The notes: a model not told the origin generated them from the letters alone. A DNA stretch of 55,595 nt from a bacterium D16-51 (GCA_003612285.1 RAYE01000039.1:1-55595); one strand, 5' to 3'. Counted from the first letter of the stretch, positions 1 through 8,907 are shown. A program made the numbers and translations.

Positions 1-92
1 TATTATGAAAAGCAAAAACGGCTTTTCATAATCAGATTTGCGGCACAAAAGCATGTGCCTTTTATCAGAACTAAAAAGCAAGTTCTGATAAG
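1..92. repeat. three small tandem hairpins
   Basis: Three short inverted repeats follow one another: ATTATGAAAAG/CTTTTCATAAT, GGCAC/GTGCC and ATCAGAAC/GTTCTGAT. No gene is visible here. They may be part of a palindromic element cut by the window edge. The function is unknown. Confidence 0.5.
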
Positions 93-210
93 TTATATTA
101 TACACAAATACAGCAGACTATACAGTTACAAATTCCTTTTTCAGACGTTTTAACAGTTTATTTTTCCTGCTGTGGCAATAACGATGATTCTCCATACATT
201 CAATGTCTCC

Positions 211-423
211 TTACAAGCCTAGCACCTTACTGGTAAGGCTCTGTGCCCCTTTCACACTTCCTACGGTTAGAGCAATACTGAACGTCATCTCGCACAGATA
301 AATCAACATCTTTGCCCAATGCGCATAATCCCCAGCAAATGCCGGCAACCCCGCATTAATAAAGGCATTACAGACGATGATTGCCAGAGCCATTGTTACT
401 GCTTCAAACGTGACAGATAGGAA
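211..423 (-). pseudogene. C-terminal fragment of a membrane protein
   Basis: This minus-strand frame encodes about 70 hydrophobic residues with two likely membrane segments and ends at a normal stop. It can be read upstream from the internal Met at 393 to about 423, where it abuts the end of the alcohol dehydrogenase remnant. It therefore looks like the 3' end of a transporter-like gene whose front was lost in the same rearrangement. I do not recognise the family. Confidence 0.4.
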
Positions 424-1035
424 GTATTTTGCATCCAGTTTGGTGTCAGGATTGCAAGCCCTACGCCATGCGTCAGATCATAATGAGCCGAAAGTTCATG
501 TTCCATTCCATGAACGCCAAATACAGCCAGTTTGTTCCCGTTACAGAGCGTAGCATTGTCACCAATGGAGCTGCCCCGCATAATCTGCGCCCGTGCCTCA
601 TAATTTTCCGGTTCCCTAATCGCAGCCGGCGCATATTTAATAATAGTTTTCATCATAGATTCTACAAGCATATCGTCCATATAAGTTGTTTCAGGGACGA
701 AATACTGCTCCATCAAATGCGACATAATATCCGCGCACCCGGCAGCGGTCTGATTTGCCGGTACGCTAAACGTATAAGTCGGATCCATAATAGAAGCCTT
801 CGGCATAAGCACAGGCGCGCCTAATCCCAGCTTCTCATTTGTAGCCGGATTCGATATGGCAGCCCCGCGTCTGCCTCACTCCCCGTTGCCGCAAGTGTCT
901 AAATTGTTACAATCGGCAGAGCCTTTCCAATCGGCTTGCGAAGTGAGATCATTTCCCACGGATCACCATCATAGTAAACGGCCGCCACAATCGCCTTGGA
1001 ACAATCAATCACGCTTCTGCCGCCCACAGCCATTA
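424..1035 (-). pseudogene. iron-containing alcohol dehydrogenase remnant
   Basis: The minus strand reads as the middle of a group III (YqhD/BDH-like) NAD(P)H-dependent alcohol dehydrogenase. Visible are the nucleotide-binding AVGG.SVID stretch, then DPTYTFSVPANQTAAG and the metal-binding histidine region HELSAHYDLTHG. The gene is dead. The first 90 or so residues are missing because a palindromic half-element abuts at about 1034. A stop codon replaces a Leu near 900, after KALPIVTI. The end is lost after LTPNWM, where the frame runs into a membrane-protein fragment. The longest open piece is 396-812. The family call is firm; the exact original substrate cannot be told. Confidence 0.85.
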
Positions 1036-1376
1036 TGTACCATTACGCATTCTGTGCAGTGGAAACGTACCAGCCGAAATATCTATGGAATCGTTGTTTC
1101 CGTAAGAACTTTAGTTCTTTTCAGACAGTTGTCCGTGCGCGCGCATAGGCTGGAAGCTTAAAAAGCAAAGCAATTCTAAAAGAGCTAAATTGTCCTGTGG
1201 AAAGCAATGTCTTTCTAAATTTTTGTCAGGCTGTAATTTACAGCAAACTTTAGTTATTTTGCAGAAAATCAGGACGACTTCTGCTTTCTCATACTGCATA
1301 ATATGGAAAATACAAAGGGAAAATCATTTTTTATTTGTTTCTACAATTTATGATACCATTGACTGTGAATAGTAAC
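1034..1376. repeat. half copy of the 659-bp palindromic element
   Basis: This stretch is strongly similar, nearly end to end, to the reverse complement of the left arm of the inverted-repeat element at 11361-12019. It ends in CTGTGAATAGTAAC, the degenerate terminal repeat of that family. It abuts the truncated alcohol dehydrogenase, so insertion or later deletion at this element probably broke that gene. Open frames across it (for example 1111-1299 minus) are by-products of the repeat. Confidence 0.8.
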
Positions 1377-1449
1377 TGATTTTCCGTTAGGGTAAATCGC
1401 CACCATAGATAAGCAATATCCTGTTTTCATACAACAGTTTCTTAATTCA

Positions 1450-1887
1450 TCAACAACTCTTATCACAAAAATCTATATTATATCTTGTTCCATGTGAGAA
1501 CAAAACACCGTCCGTCAATTCAATGCGAAGAATACAAGTATTTTCATCATCAAAATTATTGTGTCCATTGTCAATCCACTCCTTAAAAGCCTCTCTTAGT
1601 TTTTGGGCAATGTTTCTATTTTTGTCCGCGCAGAACCAGCCTAAGTTTACTCCCTTTCCATGTGCAGTAAACCAGTCGCCGCTGATTGCCACATATGGAT
1701 TTTTTTCTATTTGTTTCATTTTATTGGAAAGCGCATATGTGATCACATAGAATGAACTATCCTCATAAAATCCATTCACATTACGGACATACGGTATTCC
1801 GTCTTGTACCGTTGCCAGAGCAATTACATTGTCCTTGTTAAATCGCTCATTCAGTATTTTCTCTGTTTCCAAAGTTAGTTTTTCCAT
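1450..1887 (-). CDS. pyridoxamine 5'-phosphate oxidase family protein
   Basis: The 145-residue protein has the split-barrel flavin-binding fold of the pyridoxamine-phosphate-oxidase-like family. The N-terminal LATVQDGIPYVRNVNGFYED strand pair is followed by YVAISGDWFTAHGKG, which is typical of small FMN or F420 reductase-like members. The start has a clear GGAGG ribosome site. The gene lies 15 bases downstream of a regulator that carries the same fold, so the two probably form an operon. Members of this family bind flavins and are implicated in redox or detoxification; the substrate here is unknown. The C-terminus holds two cysteines (CDKSC). Confidence 0.85.
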   Translation of the reverse strand: MEKLTLETEKILNERFNKDNVIALATVQDGIPYVRNVNGFYEDSSFYVITYALSNKMKQIEKNPYVAISGDWFTAHGKGVNLGWFCADKNRNIAQKLREAFKEWIDNGHNNFDDENTCILRIELTDGVLFSHGTRYNIDFCDKSC

Positions 1888-1902
1888 TATAATCCTCCAT
1901 GT

Positions 1903-2502
1903 TTAATAAATACTAATTTCATCAATGTTCAATTTAAAAATGACAAGAAACATTTCTGTTTTGTCAAAAAATTTTTGTTTTAGCAAAGGGTATTTGTTCA
2001 TCATTTCGTCCTTAATCATAATGGAATTTTCAACTTCTGCTTTTCCATTAACTCTTATCCATTTGCGTGTGTTTACATTATAGCTTGCCAGTTCAATCTG
2101 TGGATTTCCGATTAAATCAGAATAAACATTTTTCCGCTTATCCGTAGCAAAGTATAATGCCTTTTTATTTGAATAAATCATGCCAAAAGGTCTTAATTTT
2201 GGCTGGTTCTTAAATGATGTTGCCAAAAAGAAATATCCACATTCGCGTATAAACTTATAACAATTATCAATAGATACATCAATACTGTTTTCTTCATTTC
2301 CTTGAATATCTTCATTTAACAAAAAATCAATGCTGCATTCAAATAATTTGCTTAATTTAATAAGTTTCTCCGTTTCAGGAAAACTTATATTGGTTTCCCA
2401 TCTTGAAACAGACTGACGAGACACATTTAATATTTCAGACAATTTTTCTTGTGTAATATCTTTTTGCTCGCGTAGCAACGCTAATTTTTCACCTGTTGTC
2501 AT
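1903..2502 (-). CDS. XRE-type regulator fused to a pyridoxamine-oxidase-fold domain
   Basis: Residues 1-65 form a classical Cro/C1 helix-turn-helix, with the recognition region around VSRQSVSRWETN. Residues about 75-199 resemble a pyridoxamine 5'-phosphate oxidase-like split barrel (YFFLATSFKNQPKLRPFGMIYS). The architecture suggests a DNA-binding protein that senses a flavin or other small ligand with the second domain. It is immediately upstream of a stand-alone protein of that fold and probably controls it. The start follows an AGGTGAG ribosome site. Both parts are confidently assigned; the ligand is unknown. Confidence 0.85.
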   Translation of the reverse strand: MTTGEKLALLREQKDITQEKLSEILNVSRQSVSRWETNISFPETEKLIKLSKLFECSIDFLLNEDIQGNEENSIDVSIDNCYKFIRECGYFFLATSFKNQPKLRPFGMIYSNKKALYFATDKRKNVYSDLIGNPQIELASYNVNTRKWIRVNGKAEVENSIMIKDEMMNKYPLLKQKFFDKTEMFLVIFKLNIDEISIY

Positions 2503-2650
2503 TTTCTCACCTATTATATCCTTTTATTAACAAGATGTATAGCAAGTTAGGATTGCTGGATGTAAACTTTTGAGTGCTTTTCAATAAACTTGTCAAGTTA
2601 TCTCAATGTGGATATTTTACCACAACTGCACACACAATTCCATTTGACTG

Positions 2651-2679
2651 TTGACAATCTATAGTGTGAATGTTATTAT
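2651..2679 (+). promoter_or_regulatory. sigma-A promoter of the T-box leader
   Basis: A perfect -35 TTGACA (2651-2656) is followed after 17 bases by TATTAT (2674-2679). It lies just upstream of the T-box stem I and should drive the thrS leader. Confidence 0.8.
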
Positions 2680-2689
2680 GTTTAACAAG

Positions 2690-2950
2690 TTAGCATAAGA
2701 AAAAGCGATGACGGAAACAAGTAGCATATTAATTGCAGACAGAGAGAGCATCATTTGGTGGAAGATGTTTATGTAAATTGTATGTGAAAACCATTCTTGA
2801 GCTGTAATACTGAAAGTAAATGTAAGTATTGCCGTATACCTGCGTTAAAGGTTAGGGTTTGATAGAACCTGAAGTAAAAAATTAAGGTGGAACCGTGCAA
2901 TTAGGCACCCTTAAAGATACCGTGCAAGTATCTTTAAGGGTGCTTTTCTT
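2690..2950 (+). promoter_or_regulatory. T-box riboswitch upstream of thrS
   Basis: The conserved T-box sequence AAGGTGGAACCGTG is at 2884-2897. Before it is a stem-I-like region with an AGTA element and a GAGAGAGC purine-rich bulge. A strong terminator follows. T-boxes bind uncharged tRNA and allow read-through into the aminoacyl-tRNA synthetase gene when that tRNA is uncharged. The downstream thrS predicts a Thr specifier; the ACT at 2809-2811 is a tentative candidate that I could not place with certainty in a folded stem I. Confidence 0.9.
2905..2950 (+). terminator. T-box intrinsic terminator
   Basis: GCACCCTTAAAGATA pairs perfectly with TATCTTTAAGGGTGC across a 9-base loop and is followed by TTTTCTT. 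The T-box sequence lies just upstream and would form the competing antiterminator. Confidence 0.92.
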
Positions 2951-2959
2951 ATGTGAATA

Positions 2960-3202
2960 GAACTATTCATGGCCATTCTTTTTACCATGCGATAGACCCT
3001 CTGCCTTCGGCATAGGTCGTTGCTTATGCAACTTTGTCTATCTTAAAGGAACTGCCTAAAAATAATATAGATAATAGCTTATTTTAGAGCAGTTCCTTGT
3101 AAAAAGAACAGCCTTTACAGTCTAATCCTGGAAAAGAGCTAAAATCTTATGTGCAAGCACAACGATTTCAGTCTTTTTCAGAATTAGACCGTGAATAGTA
3201 AC
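2960..3202. repeat. MITE-like element between T-box and thrS
   Basis: The left end is GAACTATTCATGGCC and the right end is ACCGTGAATAGTAAC, inverted and related to the GTTACTATTCACGGCC family seen elsewhere in the window. A block beginning CATGCGATAGACC and running through CTGCCTTCGGCATAGG is shared with the copy at 6821-6883. A palindrome near the centre pairs AAGGAACTGC with GCAGTTCCTT. No coding gene is seen. The element separates the riboswitch from thrS by about 290 bases. Confidence 0.6.
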
Positions 3203-3239
3203 TGTTAATCAAAAATTTATTTAGAAAGGAAATGATAAC

Positions 3240-5006
3240 ATGAAGATTAAAATGAAAGATGGTTCCATTCAGGAAGCTTGCTTTGAAGAGGAACTGGGGA
3301 AAAAGGCATTTAGGCATACAACAGCGCATATTTTGGCCCAGGCAGTAAAAAGGCTGTATCCAGCGGCAAAATGTGCAATAGGCCCATCTATTGCAGAGGG
3401 GTTTTATTATGATTTTGACTTTGGTTTCCACTTTTCGGAAGAGAATTTTGCTGAAATAGAAGCAGAGATGAAAAAAATTGTGAAAGAAAATTTACAGCTC
3501 AGGCACTTTACAGCAGACCGAAAAAAGGCGATGCAGGTTATGGAGGAAAGAAATGAACCATATAAGATTGAACTGTTAAATGAGCTGCCGGAAGAGGAGG
3601 AAATCAGTTTTTACCAGCAAGGGGAATATTTGGAGATGTGTGCCGGGCCGCATGTGGCATACACAAGTGCGGTTAAGGCATTTAAGCTGTTATCTGTTGC
3701 AGGCGCATACTGGCGGGGGGATGAAAAAAATAAAATGCTTACCAGAATTTACGGCACATCATTTCCAAATAAAGCCATGTTGGAGGAATATTTAAACCGA
3801 TTGGAAGAGGCGAAAAGGAGAGATCATAGGAAATTAGGAAAGGAATTAGGCCTGTTTGCATTATTTGAGGAAGGGCCGGGTTTTCCATTTTTTCTTCCAA
3901 AGGGCTTGATTTTGAAAAATTTATTGGTTGACTATTGGAGAAAGCTGCATGAGAGAGAAGGGTATGTGGAAATATCCACTCCCATCATATTAGGCCGGCA
4001 GCTTTGGGAAACATCCGGACATTGGGAGCACTATAGGGATAATATGTATACAACTTTGATTGATGGGGTGGATTTCGCCATAAAACCCATGAGCTGTCCG
4101 GGCGGTATGCTTGTATATAAAATGAAACCCCGCTCTTATCGGGAATTTCCCCTGCGTATCAGTGAGTTGGGATTGATACACAGAAATGAAAAATCGGGCA
4201 CTTTACATGGTCTTATGCGCGTCCGCTGCTGTACGCAGGACGACGCCCACATATTTATGGCTCCGGAGCAGATGCAGGACGAAATAAAAGGAGTTGCCCG
4301 TCTAATAGATGAGGTATATTCAGATTTTGGATTTAAATATCATGTAGAACTATCCACAAGACCGGAGAATGCTATTGGAAGTGACGAAGACTGGGAAATG
4401 GCAACAAGCGGCCTGAAAAATGCATTAGATGATTTGAAGCTGCCTTATGTTGTAAATGAAGGAGACGGGGCATTTTATGGACCAAAGATTGACTTCCATT
4501 TAGAAGATTCTATTGGAAGGACATGGCAATGCGGGACAATTCAGTTGGATTTCCAATTACCACAGCGTTTTGGGGCAGAATATATTGGGGAAGATGGAAA
4601 TAAGCACCGCCCAATTATGGTACACAGGGTAGTATTTGGCTCTATTGAGCGTTTTATAGGTATCTTGATTGAACATTTTGCCGGGAAATTTCCGTTATGG
4701 CTTTCACCGGTGCAGATAAAAATATTATCTATTTCGGATAAATATAATGGCTATGCAAAAGAGATTGAGAAGGTTTTAGCAAAGAACGGATTTCGCTGCG
4801 AAGTAGATGGAAGGGCTGAAAAAATAGGCTATAAAATAAGAACTGCGCAGATGGAGAGAGTACCATATATGCTTGTGGTGGGTGAGAAGGAAGTGAAAGC
4901 TGATTGTGTTTCTGTCCGCACAAGAGATGGCGGTGATTTGGGATGTATGACAATAGAGCGGCTGCTGGAAGTTCTTTATGAGGATGAATTTGTAGCAGTC
5001 CGGTAA
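3240..5006 (+). CDS. thrS: threonyl-tRNA synthetase without a full TGS domain
   Basis: The cytoplasmic class II synthetase charges tRNA-Thr. The N2 editing domain has its HTTAH pair (His26, His30) and CAGPH (Cys134, His138). The catalytic core has zinc ligands in MSCPGG (Cys286) and DDAHIF (His337) and the motif 2 RNEKSGTLHG. A C-terminal anticodon-binding domain follows. At 588 residues it is shorter than the usual 640: the editing HxxxH sits near residue 26 instead of about 73, so the N-terminal TGS (N1) domain is essentially missing. The ATG is preceded by AGAAAGGAAA. A T-box controls it. Such a short form is often a second or stress-induced copy; that is inference. Confidence 0.95.
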   Translation: MKIKMKDGSIQEACFEEELGKKAFRHTTAHILAQAVKRLYPAAKCAIGPSIAEGFYYDFDFGFHFSEENFAEIEAEMKKIVKENLQLRHFTADRKKAMQVMEERNEPYKIELLNELPEEEEISFYQQGEYLEMCAGPHVAYTSAVKAFKLLSVAGAYWRGDEKNKMLTRIYGTSFPNKAMLEEYLNRLEEAKRRDHRKLGKELGLFALFEEGPGFPFFLPKGLILKNLLVDYWRKLHEREGYVEISTPIILGRQLWETSGHWEHYRDNMYTTLIDGVDFAIKPMSCPGGMLVYKMKPRSYREFPLRISELGLIHRNEKSGTLHGLMRVRCCTQDDAHIFMAPEQMQDEIKGVARLIDEVYSDFGFKYHVELSTRPENAIGSDEDWEMATSGLKNALDDLKLPYVVNEGDGAFYGPKIDFHLEDSIGRTWQCGTIQLDFQLPQRFGAEYIGEDGNKHRPIMVHRVVFGSIERFIGILIEHFAGKFPLWLSPVQIKILSISDKYNGYAKEIEKVLAKNGFRCEVDGRAEKIGYKIRTAQMERVPYMLVVGEKEVKADCVSVRTRDGGDLGCMTIERLLEVLYEDEFVAVR

Positions 5007-5075
5007 AGAGCTGTAGGAAAATAACTGATGCATCTTGCCTTGCTTATTTTTCTACAGTTCCTAAGGTGGCTGCTA

Positions 5076-5630
5076 TCATGGTAAAGTAAAAAACTGTGAA
5101 AACACGCCAATCAGCGGGTATATAATGCCTACTCCGCACAAAAGCACAGACCAACGGTTGTCGCGTTTCTGCATAATGGGAACATAAAACATTTGTGGTT
5201 TCCGGGGATTATAATATAAATCCACCACTTGTCCCCGGCTCACACCGATGTTGCCATATGCGGCCGGAGACTTGACTTGATAAGTATCCTTTCCAACTTG
5301 AAACTCATATATGGGAATATAAACTCTTTTATTTCCCTCTGATATAGCTGGCCTGCTTTCCACAGAGATAACAGTTGCCGTAGTTCGTGCAGTGGCATAT
5401 TTGCGTTCTTTCAACAGACGACGGCGTATGGACATTCCTATAGCAAAAAAAACCAGTGGGATTATCGTAAACCCTACGCCGACAAGGCTTTTTTCAGTTT
5501 TCAATCCGGATTGGAATATAATCGTTCCGGCAAAAGTAAAACACAGCAAAGGCCAGAAAATCACAAAAAAACGCCACAGCTTTTGTGCATGGTCTTGTGA
5601 AGATGTATTTGAATTCATATTTTGCACCAA
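5076..5630 (-). CDS. DUF3592-type membrane protein
   Basis: The 184-residue protein has two N-terminal membrane segments, then a soluble beta-rich DUF3592-like domain (ATVISVESRP, YIPIYEFQVGKDTYQVKSP, VDLYYNPRKPQ), and a final membrane segment. The function of the family is unknown. Its 3' end faces thrS. The GTG at 5630 and an ATG at 5618 are both possible starts, and a GAGG lies just upstream. Overlapping hairpins built on GTGTTTGC and CTTTCACCC copies lie upstream at 5640-5735. Confidence 0.75.
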   Translation of the reverse strand: MVQNMNSNTSSQDHAQKLWRFFVIFWPLLCFTFAGTIIFQSGLKTEKSLVGVGFTIIPLVFFAIGMSIRRRLLKERKYATARTTATVISVESRPAISEGNKRVYIPIYEFQVGKDTYQVKSPAAYGNIGVSRGQVVDLYYNPRKPQMFYVPIMQKRDNRWSVLLCGVGIIYPLIGVFSQFFTLP

Positions 5631-5758
5631 GCCTCAAGTGAAAATGCCTACATTTTCATTTGGAGCGCAAACACAAAGGGTGAAAGATGTGTGTTTGCAT
5701 TTTATCCTTTCTTCTTTTTTCTTTCACCCTTAATCTACCTCTCAATCAACAATTCTGT

Positions 5759-6790
5759 TTATAAATAGTTTATGGCTTCTCCTAATACTTCTTTAAAATG
5801 TTCATCTGTTAGCCCATAATGCAATTCTTTATAGTTCCATGCAGCCCGTCCGATTCCGTAATATTCAAATGCCTGATGGATTGCTTTGTACCATTGCAGC
5901 GCCTCTGGGGCAGCTACATGGTCGATGACGCCATATTCACCACAGTAAAGGGTTGTATTCCGTTCCTCTGCCAACTTTACTGTATCTGCAAAAAGGGTAA
6001 GGAAAAATTCTGCACCAAATGTTTTTTCCATGCAGTCCAGTTTCGGAAATACTTCAACTTGGTCTGGAAGTACTTGTTTTATTGTCTCCAAATATTCATT
6101 ATATGTGTGTCCAAATTGAAAACGGAAATCTTCTGGCATATCTTTTACCCAGGATGCACCCTGGTGTGTAAAAAGCAGCGGGTCATAGCAGTGAAAATTA
6201 TAAATAATAAAATTATCCTGTGGCAGCGGCAGTGCTTTTACTGCTGTCACATTATTATTCCAGTAGCTGCCAATTAAAATAAAGATATCTGGACAGATAC
6301 AGCGTATCCTGCGTATACAGGTATCGGCAATTTTGTTCCATGGCTTGCATAATTCTTTGTCTGTTATTTCATTTAGAAGTTCAAATGCCAGCATTTTTTT
6401 ATATTGCCCAAAGTGCCGGGCGATTTCCTCCCATAGGCGGTAAAAACGTTCCTGGTATCGTTCTTCTTCAAAAAAGCCATGTTCCTGTTCTCCTGCATCA
6501 AAGGAATACCCTGCTGCTTTATGCAGATCGAGGATGATATTCAGGTGGAATTCGCTGCACCAGTCAATTGCGCGCTGGATATAAGCAAATCCTTCGTCCT
6601 TGTAAATGCCGGTTTCTTCTTCTATTAAGTTATAATCTATTGGGAGGCGCACATGGTCTAATCCCCATCCGGCAATTTTTTCAATATCTGCCCTGGTGAT
6701 GAATGTTTCATAATGTTCTTTTGCATGCCAGCATTGGGAAAGCCAGCCACCAAGATTGACGCCTTTTTGATATCCCGTCCATTTTTTCAT
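5759..6790 (-). CDS. intracellular GH5 glycoside hydrolase
   Basis: This 343-residue TIM-barrel protein is a glycoside hydrolase family 5 member. Family hallmarks are GVNLGGWL near the N-terminus, DHVRLPID, the acid/base Glu141 in ELLNE and the nucleophile Glu285 in LYCGEYGVID. It has no signal peptide or carbohydrate-binding module, so it should act in the cytoplasm on imported beta-glucan or beta-mannan oligosaccharides. The linkage cannot be decided from sequence alone. It is divergently placed from an AraC-type regulator, which probably controls it. The ATG follows a GGAG site. Confidence 0.9.
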   Translation of the reverse strand: MKKWTGYQKGVNLGGWLSQCWHAKEHYETFITRADIEKIAGWGLDHVRLPIDYNLIEEETGIYKDEGFAYIQRAIDWCSEFHLNIILDLHKAAGYSFDAGEQEHGFFEEERYQERFYRLWEEIARHFGQYKKMLAFELLNEITDKELCKPWNKIADTCIRRIRCICPDIFILIGSYWNNNVTAVKALPLPQDNFIIYNFHCYDPLLFTHQGASWVKDMPEDFRFQFGHTYNEYLETIKQVLPDQVEVFPKLDCMEKTFGAEFFLTLFADTVKLAEERNTTLYCGEYGVIDHVAAPEALQWYKAIHQAFEYYGIGRAAWNYKELHYGLTDEHFKEVLGEAINYL

Positions 6791-6820
6791 AATAGTAATG
6801 TCTCCTTCTTATTTCCAATT

Positions 6821-6883
6821 GTTACTATTCACGGCCTTTCTTTTTTCATGCGATAGCCCCCCTGCCTTCGGCATAGGTTGCTG
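6821..6883. repeat. dispersed repeat copy (GTTACTATTCACGGCC family)
   Basis: An exact GTTACTATTCACGGCC (6821-6836) is followed by a T-rich tract and CATGCGATAGCC..CTGCCTTCGGCATAGG, a block shared with 2960-3202. No inverted partner was found nearby, so this looks like a solitary or decayed end. It lies in the divergent promoter region of the GH5 and AraC genes. Confidence 0.7.
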
Positions 6884-6984
6884 AAATAATCATAGATAAT
6901 TTAAGGGAAAAATGATATAATAAATTCGATATTTATATTATATATCAGACTTGATTTTATGATATATTGAAATAGGGAGGATTT

Positions 6985-7722
6985 ATGAAACAGAAATTGG
7001 AAGAATTGCTGTTAAAACAGCAGGAAGAAGATAATTTTCATACATCCCTTGAAAAAGAATATCAGTTTTACCGCAGTATTCAGCAAGGGGATCTTTCTGT
7101 TTTGGAGGGGGATATGAAAATAGAGCCATTAGATGGCATGGGGATGCTGTCTGATGATTCTATGCGCAACATGAAGTACCATTTAATTATTTTAACTGCG
7201 ATGATTACCCGTTTTTGCGTGGAAGGTGGGCTTGGAAGTGAGACTGCTTATACGATGAGCGACATGTATATCCGCAAAGTCGACCAGGCTGCTTCCTCCA
7301 TAGAACTGTCACGCCTGAAAAGGGAAATCATTACCAGGTATACCTGTATTATGCACAACTTAAAAAAGGAGCAGCCAGAGTCTCTTCCAGTTATCCGGGC
7401 AATTGACTATATAGAAAAGCATTTAACACACCCTTTGACAAATAAAGAAGTTGCGCAGGCTGTTTCCTGTAATCCGGATTATTTGTCCAGGCTGTTTAAA
7501 AAAGAGACGGGAGCTGCCTTAAATCATTATATTCTGGGGCAGAAATGTCGTACGGCATGTTATATGCTGGAAAATAGTACAGCATCCTGCACGGAAATCA
7601 GCGCATTCCTTGGGTTCTCTTCCTGCAGCCATTTTATCAGCCGTTTTAAGCATATGGAGGGGATGACGCCAGATGAATACCGGCGTTCTAAAATCCGGAA
7701 TACTTTAAGTTCTTTTGGGTAA
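6985..7722 (+). CDS. AraC family transcriptional regulator
   Basis: The 245-residue protein has a C-terminal double helix-turn-helix of the AraC/XylS type at about 145-240 (IDYIEKHLTHPLTNKEVAQA, then NPDYLSRLFKKETG and GFSSCSHFISRFKHMEGMTP). The N-terminal part is short and lacks a cupin signature. The ATG follows a good GGGAGG site. It is divergent from the GH5 gene, so a role as its activator is the simplest reading; the inducer is unknown. Confidence 0.9.
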   Translation: MKQKLEELLLKQQEEDNFHTSLEKEYQFYRSIQQGDLSVLEGDMKIEPLDGMGMLSDDSMRNMKYHLIILTAMITRFCVEGGLGSETAYTMSDMYIRKVDQAASSIELSRLKREIITRYTCIMHNLKKEQPESLPVIRAIDYIEKHLTHPLTNKEVAQAVSCNPDYLSRLFKKETGAALNHYILGQKCRTACYMLENSTASCTEISAFLGFSSCSHFISRFKHMEGMTPDEYRRSKIRNTLSSFG

Positions 7723-7742
7723 GAAACAGAAGTATTCTGAAT

Positions 7743-7827
7743 AAGTTCTAAAAGTATTGTGAAATTATTTGTTCACAGATTTGTTTGTCAACTTTGGTAA
7801 TAAATGGTGTGCTTTCCAGGCTGAAAA
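7743..7827. repeat. 85-bp direct repeat, copy 1
   Basis: This block is almost identical, in the same orientation, to 9353-9437, which contains the 3' end of the gene at 9358-10284. Here it is only a detached tail: the minus strand still reads ESTPFITKVDKQICEQIISQ before running into the racemase fragment. The two copies bracket a 1.5-kb segment with the Rpn-type nuclease and TnpW remnant. Confidence 0.85.
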
Positions 7828-7973
7828 GTATGCAGAAAGAAGATAATATTGAAGCTGTAATATTGGGCTGTACGGAATTGCCCCTTTTGCTTAATGATGA
7901 AGTATGCTCTATTCCATGCTTAGATACCATGAAAATACATATACAGCATTTAATTGATTTGATTGTTGAATAA
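7815..7973 (+). pseudogene. aspartate/glutamate racemase C-terminal fragment
   Basis: About 50 residues match the C-terminus of the Asp/Glu racemase family, including the catalytic-cysteine motif EAVILGCTELPLLL. The rest of the gene is absent, and its front is replaced by the 85-bp repeat that ends at 7827. It is a deletion remnant, not a working enzyme. Confidence 0.8.
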
Positions 7974-8082
7974 GTAGCACAAGGTCAGAGCGAATAGAAA
8001 ACTGAGAAAATTTTATGGGAAATTCAGTTTTCAAAAGGCATTATCTGATGTATAATTAAAGCAATAGAAGAAGGTGATATTT

Positions 8083-8907
8083 TTGAATACAATGGAGCAG
8101 ACACATCAAAAACAAATACATTTGTTGGATTTAGAGCGTCTGAAATCACTCCGATATATGGACGATGATTTTATGTCCGTCTGTCTTGCAGATAATTTTG
8201 AGGGTGTGGAACTGATACTACGAATTGTTTTAGGACGGGAGGATATAAAAGTTAAATCGGTCAGGACACAAGAATCATTGAAGAATTTGCAGGGACGTTC
8301 GGCTGTTTTAGATGTTCATGTGATTGACAGCACCAATAAGGAATTTGATGTTGAAATTCAGAGGAAAGACGCAGGAGCAGGCGCAAAGAGAGCAAGGCAT
8401 AATAGCAGCTTGTTGGATGCACACATATTAAAGGCTGGTGATGATACGGAGGACATTTCCGACAGCTATGTTATTTTCATAACAGAAAATGATGTAATGA
8501 AAGGAAACCAGCCGATATATCCCGTAGAGAGATATGTCACTATTGGGGAAAATAAGGTATTGTTCGGCGACGGTTCGCATATCATATATGTCAATGGGAA
8601 ATACAGGGGCAACGATGAGATTGGAAAGCTGATGCACGATTTTTCATGCACTAATCCCGATGATATGAATTATGAAACGCTTGCTAAAAAAGCTCGATAT
8701 TTTAAGCAAGACGAGAAAGGAGTTGCGGCTATGTGTAAAATTATGGAAGATATGAGGAATGAAGCGGCAAGGGATAAATTGAAAGAGAAAGCAATTCTAA
8801 TGTTAAAAAACGGAAAGATTTCATTAGATGAAATACAGATATTCTTTTCAGAACTATCTAACGAGGAAATTGAAGAGGTCAAAGCCGAGGTTATGCAGTT
8901 AGTGTAA
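8083..8907 (+). CDS. Rpn/PDDEXK-type nuclease (transposase-like)
   Basis: The protein belongs to the PD-(D/E)XK nuclease family usually annotated as a Rpn recombination-promoting nuclease or putative transposase. Features are FMSVCLADNFEGVELILRI, then LDVHVIDSTNKEFDVEIQRK with the acidic and E-x-Q catalytic positions, and the typical C-terminal DEKGVAAMCKIMEDMRNEAA. I prefer the TTG at 8083 because AGAAGAAGG ends about 8 bases before it; the GTG at 8074 overlaps that site and ATG 8092 is an alternative. Family members cut DNA and promote RecA-independent recombination. It lies between the 85-bp direct repeats. Confidence 0.85.
   Translation: MNTMEQTHQKQIHLLDLERLKSLRYMDDDFMSVCLADNFEGVELILRIVLGREDIKVKSVRTQESLKNLQGRSAVLDVHVIDSTNKEFDVEIQRKDAGAGAKRARHNSSLLDAHILKAGDDTEDISDSYVIFITENDVMKGNQPIYPVERYVTIGENKVLFGDGSHIIYVNGKYRGNDEIGKLMHDFSCTNPDDMNYETLAKKARYFKQDEKGVAAMCKIMEDMRNEAARDKLKEKAILMLKNGKISLDEIQIFFSELSNEEIEEVKAEVMQLV

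Noticed and set aside
1111-1372. Two opposing 60-62 residue ORFs
   Set aside because: They fall in the half palindrome element and share its symmetry, so they are by-products of the repeat.
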